Source of the DNA: Ditylenchus dipsaci
Taxonomy: Eukaryota; Nematoda; Chromadorea; Rhabditida; Anguinidae
Reading direction: 5' to 3'
Assembly (NCBI GenBank): GCA_004194705.1
Contig: SADC01000212.1
Span: forward strand, 1-64,000
DNA: 64,000 bases
In this document: positions 55,864-64,000 of the stretch, piece after piece
How positions within the stretch are numbered: position 1 is the stretch's first letter
Layout of the letters: each line of letters begins with the position of its first letter
The notes under the pieces: generated by a model
Told to the model about the DNA's origin: nothing
Databases searched by the model: none
The model's input: the letters and a program-made list of their open reading frames with translations, nothing else
Program-made: the position numbers and the translations under genes

Positions 55864-58800
55864 TCAAACACTATAATTACTCAAGTCATCGTCATCTTCC
55901 GGCAATTTCGGTAGCTTTAAATTCAATCTCTCACATAGATCTTTAGAAACAGATGCGTTTGATGAACCAGGTTTTAGTGAAGATCTTCTTCTGCAAATTT
56001 TTCATTTGGACTGACTGGAGCTTACAAAATTTTAGATGGGTGCTGTGGCGCGACAATTTGTTAACCCAATTTTTGTCGTATGTTTTCTAAGAGGACTTCA
56101 ACTTGAAAGGGAATGCCCACGCTAATAAGAGGTGATGCCCAGGAATTCAAAATTTTTCCTAATCATTGAACTTCTGTACGGATTTATCAACTTTGTTTCT
56201 AACAAAAGAAGGCCTAGAATTTAATTTTAGGATTAGTTGTGTTAAAAAGCAAGTTGAAAAATCCATACAGAACTTCAAATTACCGGGCAAAACCTCTTAT
56301 TAGCGTGGGTATGCCCTTTGAGCAAAGTATGCCTTCAGAAGAGGCTTTTACTTTTATCTTCCAAAAGAAATCTTCAATATCACAAAACTTGTATATAGGT
56401 CTGCTTTTTCAGCAGCTTTGGGTCTCTATAGAGAGTGGGTTGTTGTAGAGAGCGTCGTAATATAGTACATAGTTTCAGTTAATTTTTTTTTAAACCAACC
56501 ACATTTTTTTCGGTTCATAGCAAAATAAACATGCACAAATTATTCACTAACCCTGTATTCATTTCAAAAAAGTTTACCTATCCAGATTATGATGGTATTC
56601 TCTAGCCAAAGCTAGTTTGTCCAATTTGGAATAGTGTTCAGCGTTTGTTTTTAATAATGATAAATATCCATAGCCTTCTGAACACACTAATATTAAACTT
56701 GTTCACAATTTGTAGTTATAAATATGTTAAACCTGTAGCTCTTTCGAGAAAAACTGTGAACAATGTTAAGAGTTCCTGAAAGCTAGGTCGGTCATCCGGA
56801 TCTTCAAACCAACATTTTTGCATTAACTGATATCTAAATGCAAAATAATATAGATAATGACGAAATATTCTAAAAAATAACATTTCTTCTGGACAGTATT
56901 GTGTTTTTAACAGGCGATTTCCTTGTTCCAAATGAGCTTGAAGACAACTTGGCTCAATGTCTTCATATGGTTGTCCACCAAATGAATAAAGTTCATAGAG
57001 CAAAATACCAAAGCTCCAACTTAAAGTATTATATTTGATGCAAAGTTTTGAAAAAAATCGACCTTATCCTCCATACCAGCCAATTTTTTGCCTTGATCCA
57101 CTGTTAATTTTCTGGCTTGTGCTTAGGAATAGGCAAGGTAGGCTAGTACGGACTCAAACATGAGTCTAAAATATGTTTGAGTCCGTCCAAAACATACGCT
57201 CGCCAGCCCTTGCCTAAGCCTAAATATTTTCAAAAACAACAGGGAGGATCAAGGCAAAAATAGGGCGGCATCAAAATGAGGTGGTATCAGGGATTTGGCC
57301 AAAAAAACCTACACGTCAGTTTTCGTAGAAAATTCCTGTCTTTGAAAGCACTCGAGAGCCAACCACTTAATTGGCAAACGACCTGAGGTTGATACTTTAG
57401 AGTTTACTTTATGTGCTTCAAAAGTGGGCAAAACTCTGTTGTTTATAGTTATACACAGTCCGAAGTCACAAATCTAAATGCTTCATGTTATTTTTACAGC
57501 ATACAAATTCAATTATACTTTGGCATTTCTTTCAGCATCAATGAGAATGTTTCTTGCTGCTAGGTCTCGGTGAATAATTCCTTGTTGTTAATGAACCTCT
57601 GAAGCATAAGTTTTTGAAGTTTTTTTTATTTCATACTGGTTAAATTTACCATTCCATCAGATATTTGCCATGCAAAAAGAAGGAAATCTTTTGTAAAAGC
57701 CATTTTATCATCTATTGATTCTACCTGAAAAATTATTTTGTTCAAAAATTACTGAAACTTTTTTTTGCTGTCTCAGTCCCATCACAATGAATTAGCTATA
57801 CTTTTGTCGTTACCAACCCTTTACCGTCCCACATCATATTTTGAAAAAAATTATAATATTCTCTTGTTACAGTCAAACCTCGATTTAACAACCCACATCT
57901 CAAGTTCGTTCCCATCTAGGGTCCGACACTTTTTTAAGCTGATTTTAAAAGCGCTTTGCCAGTTCTGTTCCCACAGTCTGGTCGCAAAAATTGCAAGGAT
58001 TGCGATTTTGCGTATCGTTTTTTAAAAGCTTAAGTTTTGCTTTTAAAAAAGCAAAACCTCGATTTAACGACCCTCTAATTTTTAAAAGAATAATCGTTAA
58101 ATCAAGGCTTTGCTTTTTTAAAAGCAAAAACTCGCGGTTTTTGAAAAACGATACGAAAATCGGAATCCTTGCGATATTTGCGACCAGACTGTGGAAACAG
58201 AACTGACAAAGCACTTTTAAAATCAGCTTAAAAAGGTGTCGACCCTAGGTGGAACGAACTTGAGGTGAAGGTCGTTAATCGAGGTTTGACTGTATTACGC
58301 TTTCTTAGTGAAAAATGCATACTAAATCGACTTCTTCCTTGAATTCTTTGCAGTAGTTTAGTAAGTCTCTGTGGGGCAATACTCTAGCACTAAGCAGATG
58401 GTTTGTCCAGTAGTTATACAACCAAGCATGTTTGCTATGTTTTCATTGTAGCCTAAAGACTTCATCTAAAATGAATTTCATTTTTAAAATAAAAAACTGG
58501 TACACAAACAATTTCTATTTCAAACATGAATTCTTTTCTCGCGTTGTCAGAAGCATACCTAGGCAGCATTTTAACAGCCACCTCACAATTGTCTAAGCCA
58601 AATATTAACGAATTAGGTCTATTTGGTAGACATGCTCAAAAGATGGTGGTTTTCCATAAAATGTGCCTAAATATAGACGTTAATCAGATGATTATTGGTG
58701 ATACTTACCTCTGAACACCTGGCCATATGCTCCAGATCCCAATTTTTCGCTCTTAATCAGAAGCTTGTCCCAGCTGAGCTCCCAAAAGTCAGTTCTGAAT

Positions 58801-59083
58801 TGCATTTTAGTTCATAGTAAATATTTTTTTTTTGAAAAACTATCACATTCGGCACTCTTCTTGACATGGTGGCTTTTCTTTTTCATGATGTACTCTGAAC
58901 CCTTCTAGCTTCATCATTCTGACCAACTTTCGTCGATAACCAAATACCAGTGAAGCTAGTATAAGTATTGAAGCAGTCAAGGTGATCGCTAACGCAACAA
59001 AAATGACTTTTTTTTGGGCTGAATTTGGTGGTTTGAAAAGAAAAGTGGTAAACCATGTTGAAAATTTAAAATGCAAACAATAA
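55864..59083 (-). CDS. Receptor tyrosine kinase, transmembrane and kinase part (unit 2)
   Basis: Exons 58847-59083 (membrane), 58709-58794, 58510-58666, 58323-58465, 57650-57724, 57519-57598, 57313-57473, 56882-57019, 56733-56833, 56578-56677, 55864-55990. All kinase landmarks of the unit 1 copy recur, and here LLKTQYCPEE and KLDKLALARE read in frame. Three exons are one base short: 58510-58666 (TTTT to TTT), the hinge exon with TGCCCCAC (shared with unit 1) and 57519-57598 (AAA to AA). With these the membrane-to-tail part is 468 residues. It is a single-pass membrane kinase expected to phosphorylate tyrosines on the cytoplasmic side. The P-loop-to-VAVK spacing and the GYNENIANMLGC hinge approach resemble nematode-expanded RTKs. 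Upstream exons at 61657-63300 on the same strand are good ectodomain candidates, making this the likely full-length copy. Confidence 0.85.
57870..58292. mobile_element. CAGTCAAACCTCG foldback in the kinase-insert intron (unit 2)
   Basis: TA-flanked on both sides, 423 bp; orthologous in position to 41279-41706 but visibly more diverged than its surroundings. Confidence 0.9.
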
Positions 59084-59324
59084 CTGTTTTTTTATAAAAA
59101 AATGGCTATAACTCAGGGTATCGAAACGTAATTTTAAAAAAACTTGTACTTTTTCAGGAGCCGACATATTTTTCATTTTAAGGTTTTAGGTCAAAATCTT
59201 TTTTCGGTTTTCAAAAATCAGTAAGCCCTGGATAAAATGGCACTTTTTAAAAATGACTAAATTTAACTTTCTTTGGTCAAGTATACTTTTTTTTCAAATT
59301 TGAGTTTGCGACCAGGGATGAGAT

Positions 59325-61545
59325 TTCGCGTCTAAATAGACTTTATTAGACGCATTTCACGTCTAGATAAAGTCTATTTAGTTTAGATAAGTCTATTTAG
59401 ACGTGCGTCTATTTTAGACGTCACGTCTAATTTAGACGTAAAGTCTATTTAGACGTGAATTCCATTTAGACGTGCGTCTATTTTAGACGTCACGTCTATT
59501 TTAGACGTGAAGTCTAACAGAAATTTATTTGAATGTAGCTTTTTTATACCAATTTTTGTGTCCTTATTATTTAAACAAGTCAAAATAATATTATGGCAGT
59601 CAGCACAAGTAATAAATACTTCTGCTTCACACTTTATTAGTCATGAACAGTGTTTGCAAATCATGTGAAACCTGAAAAATAGTACTGAAATTGCAATTTT
59701 ACCCATGCGAACCTAGCTTAGCATTCTGACGCCGATTCGTGTTCAGCATGGTCGATTCACATAGAAACTGCTTTTTGCTTTAAAAAGTCGCTCTCAAATT
59801 TCGAATTCCGTTCGAGACAAAAAGATTTAAATAAAGAATTTTTCGAATTTTTCCAAGTTTAAATCTTTTTTATATCGAACGGAATTCGAAATTTGACTGT
59901 GATTTTTTTACGTAAAGAGCAGTTTCTTAAGTAAATCGACCATGCTGGACATGAATCCGACGTCAGAATGCTAAGCTGGCAAGTGTTTTGCGTCGAACTG
60001 ATTTCAAGACATTTTTAGACTCTTTTTACTTTTGTCAAACAGTCTATAAGCTTTCTTTATATGACTTTAGAGCATCAACGGATGCCATTTTTTATGCTGA
60101 TTCTGAATCTGGAGTCCATTAATGGTGACATGAATCTGTGCAAATATTTTCTGTACTTTTCGTAAATATGTAAGCTTGAAAACAGCCTAAATTGATTCTT
60201 TTACATTTTCACTCATGCTAATTTCATAATATGGGCAAACGGCATACCATTAGAAAGGCAGACAAAGAGCTTTCTTATGAGCATAAAATAACATGCTTTA
60301 CTCACTAAATTCACTGCTCATCAGCCTAAAGAAAAACCACACCTCATCATTGATGTGTCGTCACGAAAATGGCTTTTTGAGGCATACCACTCTAGAGAGG
60401 AGGTCCGATTTAAAACTAAAACCCCGTATCAACCGTTGTAACAGTGAAGAATACCCAGTTAAGTGATCTTAATTATTGCAGGGTTACATAAGTAGTAATA
60501 GCCATATGAGGGTGCCCAGATGAAGGTACCCAGTGGTGGTATGCAGCTCAGTTGCCCAGGATGCGATTGGGCTTAATGCAACAGACCTTAGAATCGTCTG
60601 ACCAATGAGAAAACATCGTCGATAATTATGCTTCGATTAATGATCAAAAACAATTTTTACAATTATTTAAAAATGCAGTTAATGGCCAATAAAGTGTGAG
60701 CGAAGTATTTGTTATTTATGCTGATTCCCATAACATTATTTTTTCTTGTTCAAACAATAAGAATAATTGGCATGAGACCGGGTGAGTAAAATTGCAATTT
60801 GGTCCCAAGAAAGCCAACTCTCTACACAAGATCGATATACCGTATTTCTCTGATAGACGGGTATACCCGTCTATTTTCAACCCCCTCGAGGTACTCGTCA
60901 ATTAGAGACTACCCTTCTAATAGAGACTACCCGTCTATTAGAGAAAATACGGTACATCTAACCCAGGAAGAAAATACCTCAGGTTTTGGGTTGGATAGGT
61001 GAAATCGCAGTTCCAGTCATAAAAAACTAAATAACCCACATCATTTAACATATCATATGATGGTTTTTCTCAAATTGTAACGAAATTGAAAATTTTCAGG
61101 ACATTCGAGTGGATAATTACTAGACTTTTTGGTAACCAGCCCTGGTTTGGGGTTCGCATGGGTAAAATTGCAATTTCAGTACTATTTTTCAGGTTTCACA
61201 TGATTTGCAAACACTGTTCATGACTAATAAAGTGTGAAGCAGAAGTATTTATTACTTGTGCTGACTGCCATAATATTATTTTGACTTGTTTAAATAATAA
61301 GGACACAAAAATTGTATAAAAAAGCTACATTCAAATAAATTTCTGTTAGACTTCACGTCTAAAATAGACGTGACGTCTAAAATAGACGCACGTCTAAATG
61401 GAATTCACGTCTAAATAGACTTTACGTCTAAATTAGACGTGACGTCTAAAATAGACGCACGTCTAAATAGACTCATCTAAACTAAATAGACTTTATCTAG
61501 ACGTGAAATGCGTCTAATAAAAGTCTAGTTTATATATAAATAAAC
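59325..61545. mobile_element. Large inverted pair: TCTATTTAGACGT arms around about 1.4 kb
   Basis: The left arm (about 59293-59715) and right arm (about 61150-61560) are inverted copies covering the TAGACGT array, AAATTTATTTGAATGTAGC and the TTTCACATGATTTGCAAACA segment. The right arm lies outside the duplicated unit, and only the left arm is present in unit 1. The interior holds a smaller foldback (59715-59980) and the MITE at 60840. 60110-60830 shows nothing recognisable. Confidence 0.85.
60840..60952. mobile_element. CCGTATTT-family MITE, shortest copy
   Basis: 113 bp, TA-flanked, ends CCGTATTTCTCTGATAGACG and CGTCTATTAGAGAAAATACGG. Arms consist of AGAGACTACCCGTCTA words. Confidence 0.92.
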
Positions 61546-61656
61546 TCAAAAGCTCATCCCTGTTTGCGACCCTGCTATAACTTTGTTTTCTTAGGTATAA
61601 CAAAATAATTAGTCTAAGGTTTAGACTCAGGGGCAAAAACTTAATAAAAATTATAC

Positions 61657-63300
61657 CTAAAGTTGTATTGGACCAGGTACAGGCGTAGACAGAGGGAAGC
61701 TAACCTCATCACTAGGATTGATTGGGATAACCATTTCTGGATTAGATGCATTCTTACATCTACATCTCCAGCTAATACCAAGTTGTTTCTGAACCATGAA
61801 TTAGCTTATAGCAGCATTAAAGCACAAAAACTTGCCGAATATAGTAGTCTTTCACGCGGTGATTTAGAGCAATGATTTTGTAGGAGAAAAGCTTAAACTT
61901 CGCTCAGCATTGTCGTCCACAGCTAACCAGCGCTTGGTAAATATCTAAAACTAACAGAGAGTTAAAGTGATTGTGAAAACTTGTGATTACAATAGAAACA
62001 AAGTCAGTGATCAAGATAAGCCTAGGTGGATAGAATGGAGACTCCTGTTTGTAATTAGGACGAAGCTTGTGTACTTTTTCACAGCTAAATCTACCATGTG
62101 TGCAGTAGCTGTCGACTGGTTATTGACTAGATCTGAAACGGTAACACGAACAAATTTTTAACATATTTTATCAAGCACGGTAAAAGTTTTAAACCTTTTT
62201 TACCCAAATAAGGCCTAACTGAGGCACTTTTTTAACCTTTTTCAATTAACTTCAGTTAACTCAATTTTTCGAAAAAAATTAACCTTATTTCTTGTTTTTT
62301 TTTCAAAATTGTGAGCATGTTTACCCCACGATTAAATCTTAGGATTTGGATACACAATGGTTCTAAATTGTTTGTTTATTTTACAAAAATTAATTTTTAA
62401 CGAAAATAGCCTCGAGTCACTTTGAATATTTTCGAAGGGATTGTATAGCCCATATCATCGGCTTTTAATTGCTGTGTAACATGCTCAAAATAATTGAAAT
62501 TTTTTATTAAGCAAGAAATAAGTCAAATGTTTTTGAAAAATCGAGTAAGTGTGTGAAACCCTAATTTTTCTTGATTGAGGCACTTTTAGCCTAAATGAGA
62601 TATTTTATCTCTTCCAAAACATAATTAGAGAACAAATTTTACTGCTACAGTCGATTCCCTATATAACGTACCCCTCTATAACGAACGATTTGTTTTGGTT
62701 TTTGTATTTGCCTAAATAACATCTACACCGGACAACCTCTATAACGAACTCCTCCATAACAAACACCTAAGACCGGTCCCAGGGTGTTCGTTATAGAGGG
62801 AGTCGACTGTATACAAATTTAGGCTTTTTAAAAATACCTATTATCTCTAAAGTGCTGCTTCGATATTCGGCCTCTTCAAGTTGAGCTACAGCACTGTCTC
62901 TGTCATAGACCCATTCACGATCTGGTGGTGTGTATGGAAAAATAAATGCCAATACTACCGCAGGATTCTGCAAAGCAAAGATTATCTATTTCTTAGTATA
63001 ATTCATATTCAAACCTCTTCGTAGTAATTATTGATAATCGGCTTTTGAACTGCCTTCTTGATATTCACAAACTGCTCTTTCGAACATTTTAGAGAGGGCA
63101 AATATATACATGACATGTTGAGCCTCAGCATACCTCTCTGTCTAAAAATAATATGTTAAAAATTTTAGATGTCACTGACACAATGAAATTTTGATCTTAA
63201 CCCCAAAGTCTTCTCAATTGTTTCTCATCTAGGTCCAAAAACTTTTTCGACCGCATTCGATCAAGATACCAATTACCGACGGCCCCCTCATTGATATATC
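61657..63300 (-). CDS. Candidate ectodomain exons of the RTK
   Basis: Minus-strand exons upstream of the kinase: one ending at 63202 (contains NWYLDRMRSKKFLDLDEKQL), 63015-63141 (RLNMSCIYLPSLKCSKEQF ... NNYYEE), 62838-62967 (NPAVVLAFIFPYTPPDREWV ... QLEEAEYRSS), Cys-containing sequence around 61960-62130 (YCTHGRFSCEKVHKL) and 61657-61788. Exons 63015-63141 and 62838-62967 join in phase. The 63202 donor (TGGGG|TTAAG) is one G short of matching. The last exon can be read as WRCRCKNASNPEMVIPINPS ending IQL-TAG, or in another frame that joins the membrane exon in phase 2. I recognise no domain. Same strand, spacing and cysteines support an RTK ectodomain, but an unrelated gene is possible. Confidence 0.5.
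62648..62809. mobile_element. CAGTCGATTCCCTATATAACG MITE
   Basis: 162 bp, TA-flanked, with CAGTCGA(T/C)TCCCT ends and AACGAAC / GTTCGTTATAGAGGG repeats. It lies in a candidate ectodomain intron. Close relative of 10595-10694. Confidence 0.92.
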
Positions 63301-63705
63301 TATATCTCAACCTGGAAAAACAATTTTGCAATCTGTACTTTGCGTTTTTATTGTTTGGTGATGTCTTTTTGATCTATTTTCGGCTAACTGTATCTACTCT
63401 AAAAAAGGCCCCTGCTCTAAAATGGTTCCCGGACTTGGAATATCTGTATCTCAGAGCAGAGTCAATATTTTGCAAAGCTATTTGTTGCGTTCTCTTAACT
63501 TTTACACGCTTCACCGTTTCTGTTTTTTTATTTTTGCTGAGCACACAAAATCTCAAAATTGAAATAATTTTTTACTACATTTTGAGGAGTTTGAAAAAGG
63601 CCCAAGAAGACCCTTTAAAGAGGGTGAAAGCTGTTAAGGAGAAAGTCTTGACACGAAAGATTATTCCAAGTTTAGCGCTTTTTAAATGTGGTTTTTGAGA
63701 CATAT

Positions 63706-64000
63706 TTTGTTGACAACTCGTGTTGCGATGTCAGACAAACTTGTGCTTTTAAATTTAAAAATTTAAATTCAAAGTTGGATCATCATCTAAATATCGGAAT
63801 TTCTGAATTCCTTCAAAAATAACCAAAAAATCGAATTGCAATAGGAGACTAATCAACCTTTTTAGATGGGTTTTCCCCTTTCCATTTCGATTTTTAGGGT
63901 ATTTTTTGAAAGAATTTAGAAATTCTGGATTGCTGTTGCTAATTTAACTTTTAATTTCTGTACAAGTTGTCTGACATCACAACACCGAGTTGTCGACAAA
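63706..64000. mobile_element. Foldback reaching the window edge
   Basis: TTTGTTGACAACTCGTGTTG and CAGACAAACTTGT on the left are mirrored by ACAAGTTGTCTGACAT and CACCGAGTTGTCGACAAA on the right. A half-copy occurs at 4013-4065. The right end may extend past the window. Confidence 0.85.

Larger units (their letters stand above)
43521..60110. repeat. Tandem segmental duplication, unit 2
   Basis: Direct copy of 25231-43516, 16.6 kb. It lacks the 26.3-28.8 kb block and the MITEs at 29620, 31220 and 39464, and gains 48070-49480. Beyond 60110 the sequence is not found in unit 1. Confidence 0.95.

Noticed and set aside
63291..63698. 135-codon plus-strand open frame
   Set aside because: No start context or domain; it overlaps candidate minus-strand ectodomain exons and has skewed AT-rich composition.

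Overview
The window looks like a nematode nuclear genome, AT-rich and very heavily loaded with small DNA transposons. The evidence is short introns (mostly 44-60 bp) ending in TTTCAG-like acceptors, scraps of TTAGGC (the nematode telomere repeat) inside repeats, a nematode-type receptor tyrosine kinase, and a secreted Cys-rich protein resembling nematode T20D4.11/DUF19 proteins. This is inference from sequence reading; no database was searched. There is no bacterial-style operon, RBS, CRISPR array or rRNA.

Layout. 0-15.6 kb is almost all foldback elements and MITEs plus one decayed Tc1/mariner element (10.80-12.47 kb); three isolated minus-strand exon candidates (3.5, 5.2, 6.8 kb) hint at a decayed or unrecognised gene. 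15.77-19.67 kb (minus) is a pepsin-family (A1) aspartic-protease homologue whose two catalytic DTG motifs are both lost; its introns are packed with MITEs. 22.25-26.0 kb (minus) is a complete eight-exon hnRNP K-like gene with three KH domains.

25.23-60.11 kb is a direct tandem duplication of about 17-18 kb (unit 1 25231-43516, unit 2 43521-60110). Each unit carries the 5' exons of the hnRNP K gene, a secreted Cys-rich gene, a tiny plus-strand signal-peptide ORF and the transmembrane plus kinase exons of a receptor tyrosine kinase (RTK). Only the left hnRNP K copy keeps its 3' exons, and only the right RTK copy lies downstream of candidate ectodomain exons (61.66-63.3 kb). Each breakpoint therefore cut one gene and left one whole and one truncated copy. 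The units differ by transposon insertions with clean empty sites in the other unit (29.62, 31.22 and 39.46 kb), by a 2.5 kb block present only in unit 1 that contains a hAT element with perfect 8-bp target duplications, and by a 1.4 kb block present only in unit 2.

Two themes stand out. First, many foldback families have arms made of short degenerate minisatellite units, each family with its own unit. Second, single-base frame breaks occur in otherwise coherent exons. Most need one base added to a short homopolymer, and they are often corrected in the sister copy, which points to assembly indels rather than gene death.
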